Assembly: GCA_963752565.1 (NCBI GenBank)
Contig: CAVVZC010000018.1
Span: forward strand, 1-64,000
Direction: 5' to 3'
Origin: UBA11574 sp963752565
GTDB taxonomy: Bacteria; Desulfobacterota; Desulfobacteria; Desulfobacterales; UBA11574
Length of the DNA: 64,000 nt
Positions 25,038 to 32,097 of the stretch are shown here, in pieces (position 1 is the stretch's first letter; the number at the start of each line of letters is the position of its first letter). Both the position numbers and the translations under genes were made by a program. The notes under the pieces were generated by a model that made no database searches, was not told the origin of the DNA, and saw nothing but the letters and a program-made list of their open reading frames with translations.

Positions 25038-26567
25038 ATGATACTGATTATCGATTTTGGTTCACAATATAACCAGCTCATTGCCCGTCGGGTCAGAGAA
25101 TTCCATGTATACTGCCAGATCGATCCGCCGGATGTCGATATTGACTATATTAAACACCTGAGCCCCAAAGGGATTATCCTTTCAGGAGGGCCATCGAGCA
25201 TTTATGAAAAAAATAGCCCCAAGTGTGATGAGGCAATTTTTAATCTTAAAATTCCTGTGCTTGGAATCTGCTACGGTATGCAATTTATGATCAACGCGCT
25301 CGGGGGAACCGTTAAAAAAGCTAGAAAGCGGGAATATGGTTTTGCAGAACTTAAAGTTAAAGAAGATGCGGGTTTGTTTAAAGCTGTGGGTGGAAAAACA
25401 AAAACCTGGATGAGCCATGGTGATTCCATCACTAAACTGCCAAGTGGTTTTAAAATAACGGCATCCACTGAAAACACAAAAATTGCTTCAACGGTTCATA
25501 CTAAAAAACATCTTTACGGCTTTCAGTTCCACCCTGAAGTTCACCATACGGCCAGGGGCAAAACCATGCTGCGTAACTTTCTTTTTGATGTGTGCGGTTG
25601 TAAACGGACCTGGACCATGAAATCCTTTGCCAAGGATTCGGTTTCTAAAATCAGAGACGTCGTCGGAAACAAAAAAGTTATTCTCGGTTTAAGCGGCGGT
25701 GTCGATTCATCGGTCACCGCCCTGTTGCTTCACCAAGCTGTGGGGAAAAACCTGACCTGCATATTCGTTGATAACGGCCTCCTTAGAAAGGATGAAGCTA
25801 AAAAACTCAAAAAGACCTTTAAGCAACACCTAAAAATAAACATCCGGTTTGTAAATGCCAAAACCAAATTTCTAAAAGCACTTTCTAAAATCACCGATCC
25901 GGAAATTAAGAGGAAAATTATCGGTAAAGTCTTTATGGATGTTTTTGAAGCCGAAGCCAGAAGGATAAAAGGTGCGGATTTTTTAGCCCAGGGAACCTTG
26001 TATCCGGATATTATTGAGTCACAATCGGCTTTCGGCGGTCCGACATCGGTAATTAAATCCCATCATAATGTCGGTGGTCTTCCCAAAAATATGAAATTAA
26101 AGCTTGTTGAACCTTTAAAATATTTATTTAAGGATGAAGTTCGCCTTTTGGGCAAGGCGTTGGGTCTGGATGAAGATCTGATATGGCGACAACCTTTTCC
26201 TGGCCCGGGCCTTGCCATTAGAATCATCGGAGAAATAAACAACAAGCGCCTTTTGATATTAAGAAATGTTGATGATATTTTGCTTGATGAAATTAAAAAC
26301 AGTGGTTATTATCGAAAATTATGGCAGTCTTTTGCCGTTTTATTGCCCATAAAAAGTGTCGGTGTCATGGGAGATAAACGAACATATGAAAACATAGTTG
26401 CCATCCGGGCAGTGACAAGCAAAGATGCAATGACAGCCGACTGGGCAAGACTACCGCACAAATTACTTGGAAAAATTTCAAACCGTATCATTAATGAAGT
26501 TAGTGGCGTTAATAGAGTGGTCTACGATATTAGCTCAAAACCGCCCAGTACAATCGAATGGGAATAA
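25038..26567 (+). CDS. guaA: GMP synthase (glutamine-hydrolysing)
   Basis: A 509-residue two-domain enzyme converting XMP to GMP with glutamine and ATP. The class I glutaminase domain has Cys in GICYGMQF and His/Glu in FQFHPEVHHT. The ATP-pyrophosphatase domain has the P-loop LSGGVDSSV, and the C-terminal dimerisation domain ends KPPSTIEWE. An ATG at 25002 is in frame, but GAGGAAATCC directly precedes the ATG at 25038, which starts MILIIDFGSQY as in other GuaA. A hairpin lies in its leader. Confidence 0.97.
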   Translation: MILIIDFGSQYNQLIARRVREFHVYCQIDPPDVDIDYIKHLSPKGIILSGGPSSIYEKNSPKCDEAIFNLKIPVLGICYGMQFMINALGGTVKKARKREYGFAELKVKEDAGLFKAVGGKTKTWMSHGDSITKLPSGFKITASTENTKIASTVHTKKHLYGFQFHPEVHHTARGKTMLRNFLFDVCGCKRTWTMKSFAKDSVSKIRDVVGNKKVILGLSGGVDSSVTALLLHQAVGKNLTCIFVDNGLLRKDEAKKLKKTFKQHLKINIRFVNAKTKFLKALSKITDPEIKRKIIGKVFMDVFEAEARRIKGADFLAQGTLYPDIIESQSAFGGPTSVIKSHHNVGGLPKNMKLKLVEPLKYLFKDEVRLLGKALGLDEDLIWRQPFPGPGLAIRIIGEINNKRLLILRNVDDILLDEIKNSGYYRKLWQSFAVLLPIKSVGVMGDKRTYENIVAIRAVTSKDAMTADWARLPHKLLGKISNRIINEVSGVNRVVYDISSKPPSTIEWE

Positions 26568-26573
26568 TTAGAA

Positions 26574-27470
26574 ATGACTCAAAAAAAATCCAAAAAATTT
26601 GAGATGCCAATGGATGATGAAACTCCGGAATTCCAGGTTCAGGAAGAATTAGACGATCTTAAAGTTGAAAAGTTACACAAGCGAATTACCCGTATCTCGA
26701 TCATTATCCCCTGTTTGGTTGTTGTTATTATTCTTGCAGCTTATTTTGATTTGAAAAAAAATGTCTCCAGTGTAAACACCAAAGGCAACATGGGGGTTCA
26801 AACCCTCTCCAAGGAACTTGAATCCAAGTTTTCTTCCCTTTCCATTAAGGAGGCAAATCTTGAAGATACCCTGGGCAAAAAAATTGCGGCCCTTGAAAAG
26901 ACAACCGTTTCGTTGCAGACAGCTACAAAAGAGGCGACAACAGCCATTAGGTACATTAGATCTGCAAGGAAAAAAGACAATGAAAACATCGCAAGTGCCA
27001 TTAATAAAATCGAAAAGACATTGGCTTCGATTCCCAAAGACCTTGAGAAAATTTTGTCAGACTTGAATGCCATCGACAAAACATCTTCTGAAAAATTGGT
27101 AATTTTTTCTCAATTCATGAACAGCTCAAAAAATGATCTTTTAACGATACGTTCGGATATCTCATCACTAAAATCATCCAAGGCTGACCGAACCGCTCTG
27201 AAAGATCAACAGAAAGTCTACCAGTTAGCGCTGCGTCAATTAACAATCAATCTTGAAGACAGAATAAAATCAGTCGAAAATATTTTAAAAAAACGGGGAA
27301 TGGTTAATGCACCGGCCAAAAAACAAAGCCGGACCAACCCTGAAAAATCCACGTCGTCAAATCAGACGAAAACAACATCGCCGCCCAGTTCTTCATCTCC
27401 CAAAGAAACCGATATACCAAAATCTGGTATCATTATTGAACAGGACCTTTCCCCACAAAATCCGGAGTAA
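26574..27470 (+). CDS. Single-pass membrane protein with coiled coil
   Basis: A 298-residue protein of unknown function. It has an acidic N-terminus, one membrane helix near residues 41-60 (ISIIIPCLVVVIILAAYF), then a long heptad-rich helical part to about residue 245, and a Ser/Thr/Pro-rich tail (QTKTTSPPSSSSPKET). The topology suggests a cytoplasmic N-terminus and a periplasmic coiled coil. It starts 6 bp after guaA and probably shares its transcript. No family recognised. Confidence 0.7.
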   Translation: MTQKKSKKFEMPMDDETPEFQVQEELDDLKVEKLHKRITRISIIIPCLVVVIILAAYFDLKKNVSSVNTKGNMGVQTLSKELESKFSSLSIKEANLEDTLGKKIAALEKTTVSLQTATKEATTAIRYIRSARKKDNENIASAINKIEKTLASIPKDLEKILSDLNAIDKTSSEKLVIFSQFMNSSKNDLLTIRSDISSLKSSKADRTALKDQQKVYQLALRQLTINLEDRIKSVENILKKRGMVNAPAKKQSRTNPEKSTSSNQTKTTSPPSSSSPKETDIPKSGIIIEQDLSPQNPE

Positions 27471-27530
27471 TTGCCACCGAACCACAACACGCCGGCATCT
27501 TTTTATCGCCATTTCGATTTAAGGTGTTGA

Positions 27531-27776
27531 TCAAAAATAAAACCGACAATAGAACCGAAAAGTGAAGAATCTTGGCTCAGATGGTCAGGCAAGAAAAGAT
27601 CTGGAAGAAATGGGCAGACGATTCCAAGGCGCTATACTCACAGTGATTACCGGCAAAAAAACCACAAGATCGTATCTACGGCCAAAGGTCCGAAAATCGC
27701 CATTGCGTTTACAATCGATACTGGAACCTTTACGATTGTTGTGTGTCTGGAAAATAAATTTGATAAAACCAAATAA
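27531..27776 (+). pseudogene. Protein-like open frame without a recognisable start codon
   Basis: From a TGA at 27528 the frame is open for 81 codons to TAA at 27774. The amino-acid sequence looks like real coding: basic, Arg-rich first half (WLRWSGKKRSGRNG, IPRRYTHSDYRQ) and a beta-strand-rich end (STAKGPKIAIAF, GTFTIVVCLENKF). No ATG, GTG or TTG is in frame. AAGGTG at 27521 precedes a GTG-TTG pair in another frame, so a frameshift near the start is possible. Function unknown. Confidence 0.35.
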
Positions 27777-27925
27777 ATGAGCGGTCTGGAAGTTTTTTCT
27801 TTTCAAATTGCTTAACGGATGCTTCTTTTTTATAAAAACAGTGTGTATTGTCCATAAACCCTAAAGATTTTGACAACAAGTGCCGAAAAAACAAGAAAGG
27901 AGGTCGATGATAAGGAGAATGGGTT

Positions 27926-28156
27926 ATGGATATCGTGGTTGGGAAAATACAATCCGCTAAAGAGGAAGGAACTCACAAAAAATCTTTTTACAAAGACGGT
28001 AAAAAGACGACTTTTAAGGAAAGACGTAAAAACAAACAGGATCGACGTAAGAGTGTTAGAGAGGGGGTAATTGTATCTCTTTCTTTCAAAAATGATCGTC
28101 GTGTTCTACCGGATAGAAGAAAAGCGACTTCGCAAAAATACCCCTACTCTATTTAG
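27926..28156 (+). CDS. Small basic protein with Arg-Arg motifs
   Basis: A 76-residue protein rich in Lys and Arg. It carries repeated short motifs (KERRKNKQDRRK, NDRRVLPDRRK) like those in the protein at 31695-31988. AGGAG lies 8 bases before the ATG, which supports translation. No signal, helix or known domain is recognised. Its 3' end overlaps the 3' end of the PilZ gene on the other strand by 8 bp. Function unknown. Confidence 0.55.
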   Translation: MDIVVGKIQSAKEEGTHKKSFYKDGKKTTFKERRKNKQDRRKSVREGVIVSLSFKNDRRVLPDRRKATSQKYPYSI

Positions 28157-28538
28157 ATGGCGCCTCTTTTATACCATCCGCTTCCTGTTTCTCTTTCCAC
28201 GACTCATACGCGTAATCAAGAAGTGCCCACTTGTCTTCAGAATCTATGGTTATCAACTTGATACCACCTTCATAATTATAATCCGAATCTCCCTTGAGCG
28301 CTTTAATCCAATTCAGAGTCCCGGTAAAAAAAACCGATTTTTCTTTATTAGGGACATCCATCATAAATTTCAGCATACAACCCAAAGAAAGTTTCGTCTT
28401 TAAGTATACCGTAACACCCATACCTTCTCTACTGATATTCACGATGGAACACTGCTGTTTCCAATCCTCTTTATTCTCCTCTGAATACCGAGCACCAATC
28501 CTCACAGGAAACCGTAAAAATTTTCGTCTATCTTTCAC
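28149..28538 (-). CDS. PilZ-domain protein
   Basis: A 129-residue stand-alone PilZ domain, a c-di-GMP receptor. The binding signature is present: RRKFLRFPV (R-x3-R) at the N-terminus and NISREGMGV, a variant of D/NxSxxG, after the first strand. The remaining beta strands and a C-terminal helix follow. It may regulate motility, polysaccharide or pili. It joins the riboswitch and the MshEN ATPase as c-di-GMP receivers in this window. It is monocistronic by context. Confidence 0.88.
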   Translation of the reverse strand: MKDRRKFLRFPVRIGARYSEENKEDWKQQCSIVNISREGMGVTVYLKTKLSLGCMLKFMMDVPNKEKSVFFTGTLNWIKALKGDSDYNYEGGIKLITIDSEDKWALLDYAYESWKEKQEADGIKEAPSK

Positions 28539-28630
28539 TCAATTCCCTCCATTTATTGCTATGGTTTGATTTCATATTTTTACTAATGTATACTACATAG
28601 CAAATCAACCCTAAAATATAACATGACAAA

Positions 28631-28810
28631 ATGATCAACTGCCATAAATGCAAACATTACTATGTTACGTGGGATAAAAACTTTCCCCATGGCTGCAAAG
28701 CCATGAGATTCAAATCAAAACAGCTTCCATCCATACAAGTGCGTGTCAGCTCCCAACGCGAGTGTCTTTTGTTCAGCGAGAAGGAAACCAGCAAAAAAAT
28801 AAAATCATAA
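28631..28810 (+). CDS. Small CxxC protein (59 residues)
   Basis: A short frame with a conserved-looking pattern: MINCHKCKHYYVTWDKNFPH, then GCKAMRFKSKQLPS, a Ser-Ser pair and a late Cys before LLF. Proteins with this C-x2-C...GC...C layout and the YYVTWD core occur widely in proteobacteria, and zinc binding is likely. The function is not known. No strong SD precedes the ATG. It is divergent from the PilZ gene and convergent with kdsB. Confidence 0.72.
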   Translation: MINCHKCKHYYVTWDKNFPHGCKAMRFKSKQLPSIQVRVSSQRECLLFSEKETSKKIKS

Positions 28811-28840
28811 TTGTTTCAAGTTGCTTATTTGAAACTTTCT

Positions 28841-29569
28841 TCAATGAGTCTTTTCAATCCTGGGAATGTCTTCCGGAAGATCAACTTCCGGAGAATCGTA
28901 TTCGGTAATGATCACCCGTATTTGATACCCGTATTCAATAGCCCGCAACTGTTCGAGTTTCTCGATCGCTTCGAGTTTGCCCTCAGGGAGGCTTCTGAAT
29001 GTTTCCAGAAAGCGTCTGGTATATGCATAAATACCCAGATGTTTGTAGGTATCAAAAATTGTGTTGGCATCCCGGGCACAGGGAATCGGCGATCTAGAAA
29101 AGTACAGCGCATACCCTCTATTATCAAAGGTCACTTTACAATCTTTGGGATTGGTTATTTCACCTTTCTTAACAATTTTAAAGGCCAGCGTACTCATTTC
29201 AGTGCCCGGTTCGGTCTTAAATGGACTGACCACATCCTTTAAATGCTGGGGATGAACTTCAGGTTGATCCCCTTGTATATTTACTACAATATCATCAAGA
29301 TCAAGGCCCATCTTTTCTGCTGCTTCCGCCACCCGATCTGTACCTGAACGGTTTTCTTTGCCGGTCATGACCGCATTACCGTCAAAACCACTTACAGCTT
29401 CAAAAATTCTCCGATCATCAGTGGCAACAACAACGTCTGTTACGATATTTGACAGACTCGCGCGTTCATATACCTGTTGGATCATGGGTTTTCCCTCAAA
29501 AAGCACAAGGGGTTTGCCCACAAACCGTGTGGAACCGTACCTTGCAGGAATTATGACGACAATCTTCAT
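28841..29569 (-). CDS. kdsB: 3-deoxy-manno-octulosonate cytidylyltransferase KdsB
   Basis: A 242-residue nucleotidyltransferase that activates Kdo to CMP-Kdo for the LPS inner core. Motifs: IIPARYGSTRFVGKPL at the N-terminus, VVATDDRRI, NIQGDQPEV and the LGIYAYTRRFL segment. An ATG at 29602 is in frame, but GGAG lies 6 bases before the ATG at 29569, which gives MKIVVIIPARYGSTR, the usual beginning. kdsA and the other Kdo genes are not adjacent. Confidence 0.95.
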   Translation of the reverse strand: MKIVVIIPARYGSTRFVGKPLVLFEGKPMIQQVYERASLSNIVTDVVVATDDRRIFEAVSGFDGNAVMTGKENRSGTDRVAEAAEKMGLDLDDIVVNIQGDQPEVHPQHLKDVVSPFKTEPGTEMSTLAFKIVKKGEITNPKDCKVTFDNRGYALYFSRSPIPCARDANTIFDTYKHLGIYAYTRRFLETFRSLPEGKLEAIEKLEQLRAIEYGYQIRVIITEYDSPEVDLPEDIPRIEKTH

Positions 29570-29665
29570 ATCTTTCTCCACACTAAGATTTTGTTGACCC
29601 ATTTATTAAGTTTGGGTTATCAATAGTGTTAACATTAAACATCAGCTTTTAAAAGGAATTATATC

Positions 29666-30415
29666 ATGGATATGACATCTTTAAAACAGCTCCTTGACCA
29701 TGTTTCCACAGGTAATATTTCGGTTGAGGATGCAGCACAAAAATTAAAGCATCTTTCGTTTGAGGATTTAGATTATGCACATATAGACCATCATCGCTCC
29801 CTTCGCAAGGGCTTTCCTGAAGTCATCTTCGGGCAGGAAAAAACTGTCGACCAGATTATAGGTATTATGGAAAAAATGCTCGTCCAGGAAAATATCGTGC
29901 TGGTCACACGTATCCAAGCACGTCATGCGGATCAGGTGATCTCACGCTTTCCTGATGCCGAATACCATGAAGATGCGAAAATGGTAGTTTGGAAAAAACA
30001 TGACATTCCCCAAAGAGGCAAAGGTACCATTATTGTCATATCAGCAGGAACATCAGACATACCGGTTGCCAAAGAAGCCTTGCTTACGGCACAGGTTATG
30101 GGAAACAAGGTGGAATCTGTTTTTGATGTCGGTGTTGCCGGTATTCACCGGTTGTTTGATCATAAAAAACTGATCGAAGAGGCGTCTGTTCTTGTGGTCA
30201 TTGCCGGAATGGAAGGTGCGCTTCCCAGCGTGGTTGCGGGGATGGTCAGCCGACCGGTTATCGCAGTTCCCACAAGTGTGGGCTACGGTGTCAGCTTTGG
30301 CGGATTAACGGCGCTGTTTGCCATGTTGAACAGCTGCAGTTCAAATGTTGCCGTTGTAAACATCGACAACGGATTTGGGGCCGGATATATGGCTTCCATA
30401 ATCAACAGAATTTAA
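29666..30415 (+). CDS. larB: LarB, nickel-pincer cofactor pyridinium carboxylase/hydrolase
   Basis: A 249-residue protein with the LarB layout: an N-terminal helical part (SVEDAAQKLKHLSFEDLDYAH), the HRSLRKGFPEVIFG motif, and a PurE-like C-terminal domain (ISAGTSDIPVAKEA, VFDVGVAGIHRL, VIAGMEGALPSVVAG and PTSVGYGVSFGGL). LarB carboxylates nicotinic acid adenine dinucleotide in making the nickel-pincer cofactor of lactate racemase and related enzymes. larC and larE are not adjacent here. AAGGAATT precedes the ATG. Confidence 0.93.
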   Translation: MDMTSLKQLLDHVSTGNISVEDAAQKLKHLSFEDLDYAHIDHHRSLRKGFPEVIFGQEKTVDQIIGIMEKMLVQENIVLVTRIQARHADQVISRFPDAEYHEDAKMVVWKKHDIPQRGKGTIIVISAGTSDIPVAKEALLTAQVMGNKVESVFDVGVAGIHRLFDHKKLIEEASVLVVIAGMEGALPSVVAGMVSRPVIAVPTSVGYGVSFGGLTALFAMLNSCSSNVAVVNIDNGFGAGYMASIINRI

Positions 30416-30508
30416 TATTTGACCATAGAAAATTTATTTCAGCCTGCTGATCCCAAAGGTTTTTAGCCATATTTAGGTGCGATACTAAAATATTTAAAAA
30501 GGAATCAT

Positions 30509-31183
30509 ATGATGAGTGTAAATGAAAAATTCTGGATAGGCGTTGGAGATATCCACGAAGATATTTCTCTTTTAAATGAAATCCCCGATTTGGCTGGTGC
30601 TACAGGCATCATCATCAGTGGTGATATTACCAACAGAGGGGGAAGGCACAGAGCTAGTCAGCTGTTAAATGAGGTATCTGTTATTAATTCTAACATCTAC
30701 GCACAGATCGGAAATATGGATCGGGCTGAAATTACGGATTATCTGGACGAAAAAGGGTGGAATATTCACGCAAAAGGCAAACAGTTGGCGGAAAATATCG
30801 GTATCATGGGGGTGGGATATTCAACACCAACGCCTTTCAGGACCCCTTCAGAGGTTCCGGATGCCATGCTGGGACAATGGCTCGAAATGGGGTATGAACA
30901 CATAAAGCACCTTCCAAAACTGATATTGGTGGCCCATGATCCCCCATTTGGATCAAAGGCAGCTGAGCTGCCTTCGGGGGAAAACGTCGGCAACACGTCC
31001 GTTCTGGAATTTATCCGGCGTGTCCAGCCGGACATCTGTCTCACCGGCCATATTCACGAGGCAGACTCCGAGGATTTTATTGGAAAAACGAAGGTGTTAA
31101 ATCCGGGAATGTTGTGTATGGGCGGATATGCCCTTATTCAACTAAAGGAAGATAGATTAGAGGCTAAACTTATGTATATATAA
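30509..31183 (+). CDS. Metallophosphoesterase
   Basis: A 224-residue calcineurin-like phosphoesterase with all metal-binding motifs in order: GDIHED, SGDITNRGG, GNMD, VAHDPP and TGHIHEAD. Such enzymes hydrolyse phosphomono- or diesters with two metals; the substrate is not predictable. No signal peptide is visible, so it is cytoplasmic. AAAGG precedes tandem ATG codons. It follows larB by about 90 bp on the same strand, which may be coincidental. Confidence 0.88.
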   Translation: MMSVNEKFWIGVGDIHEDISLLNEIPDLAGATGIIISGDITNRGGRHRASQLLNEVSVINSNIYAQIGNMDRAEITDYLDEKGWNIHAKGKQLAENIGIMGVGYSTPTPFRTPSEVPDAMLGQWLEMGYEHIKHLPKLILVAHDPPFGSKAAELPSGENVGNTSVLEFIRRVQPDICLTGHIHEADSEDFIGKTKVLNPGMLCMGGYALIQLKEDRLEAKLMYI

Positions 31184-31201
31184 CAAATAATTGAAGATTG
31201 A

Positions 31202-31684
31202 TTATTGCTTATAACCGATTGCCCGTAAAAATTCCTTTCGTTCCTTGATATCCGCTTCGGTTTCAATACCCTTTGTTTTAAAACCGTCAACGACACCGAT
31301 AATTCCTCGCCCCTGTTCTGTTTCTGCGATAAGGACTTCCACAGGATTTGCCGTGGCACAAAAAATCCTGCAAACTTCAGGAACATTTTTTATGGCGTTC
31401 AATACATTGATGGGAAACATGTCTTTCATAAAGAGGATGAAACTGTGGCCCGCCGAAAGGGCATAGGCATTTTTCTTTGCCAGTTCAATGAGGTCGTCAT
31501 CTGTCCCCGAATATCGCACAAGACACGGTCCTGAAGATTCACAAAATGCCAGACCGAATTTTGCCCCGGGTACGGTATTCACCATCGTCTCATAGATATC
31601 TTCGACTGTCTTGATGAAGTGAGAATGTCCTAAGATCAAATTTAATTCATCCGGTTTTTCGATCTTGACCGTCTTGATGTCCAT
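31202..31684 (-). CDS. Adenosine-specific kinase family protein (DUF355)
   Basis: A 160-residue protein of the family PF04008, common in archaea and some anaerobic bacteria. Recognisable segments: LILGHSHFIKTVEDIYE, GLAFCESSGPCLVR, the SAGHSFILFMKDMFPINVLN block and VCRIFCATANPVEVLIAETEQGRGI. The name comes from an archaeal protein; the physiological activity is poorly tested. A run of six G lies 3 bases before the ATG at 31684. The longer frame upstream overlaps the neighbouring gene and was not used. Confidence 0.85.
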   Translation of the reverse strand: MDIKTVKIEKPDELNLILGHSHFIKTVEDIYETMVNTVPGAKFGLAFCESSGPCLVRYSGTDDDLIELAKKNAYALSAGHSFILFMKDMFPINVLNAIKNVPEVCRIFCATANPVEVLIAETEQGRGIIGVVDGFKTKGIETEADIKERKEFLRAIGYKQ

Positions 31685-31694
31685 AATCCCCCCG

Positions 31695-31988
31695 TTAATT
31701 TCTTCTGTCTTTGCCGGTTCTTCGGTCCAGGCCTTTTCTTCGCTCCTGGCCGCTCCTTCGCTCCCTGCCGCTTCTTTTGCGCCAGATGACCCAGCTTTCG
31801 GATTGGTAAAGATCACCGGAAAAGTCAAAAGCACATTGATGCTGTGAACACCCTGATTTGAAGATGTCCGCCATTCTGACGGCATCTTCGGTCATCATTG
31901 ACAGCTGTCCACAAGGTGTGTCGTCAATAACCACAGTAAAGCTTGTATCCTTAGGATCCGATTCATCGAATTTTAAATGTATTTTCAT
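31695..31988 (-). CDS. Small protein with tandem RRxGxD/E repeats
   Basis: A 97-residue protein. The first 70 residues form a mixed alpha/beta domain (MKIHLKFDESDPKDTSFTVV, MTEDAVRMADIFKSG). The tail is a tandem of seven-residue units, R-R-x-G-x-D/E-like, ending GLDRRTGKDRRN. AAGG lies 7 bases before the ATG at 31988. Its stop is 10 bp before the DUF355 start, so the two are likely cotranscribed. The basic tail could bind RNA, DNA or acidic surfaces. No known function. Confidence 0.75.
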   Translation of the reverse strand: MKIHLKFDESDPKDTSFTVVIDDTPCGQLSMMTEDAVRMADIFKSGCSQHQCAFDFSGDLYQSESWVIWRKRSGRERRSGQERRKGLDRRTGKDRRN

Positions 31989-32097
31989 ATTACAGCCTTC
32001 CCTCAGAGCCCATAGCACCACCGGTAATCAATTGAATACCCTCAGGCTATGAGAAATTTTATTGTGTGTCAAGAAAAAGGGGTAAGACTTTAACCTG

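Noticed and set aside
26798..27079. Antisense open frames over the coiled-coil gene and similar long shadows over secA, livM and others
   Set aside because: They follow from codon bias of the sense genes and show no domain or ribosome site.
29666..30415. larB as purE (AIR carboxylase)
   Set aside because: The N-terminal LarB domain and HRSLRKGFPEVIFG motif are absent from PurE, and the length is LarB-like.
31685..31885. N-terminal extension of the DUF355 gene rich in Ala, Glu and Ser
   Set aside because: It overlaps the RR-repeat gene in another frame and mirrors its repetitive DNA; the family starts at 31684 with a good ribosome site.
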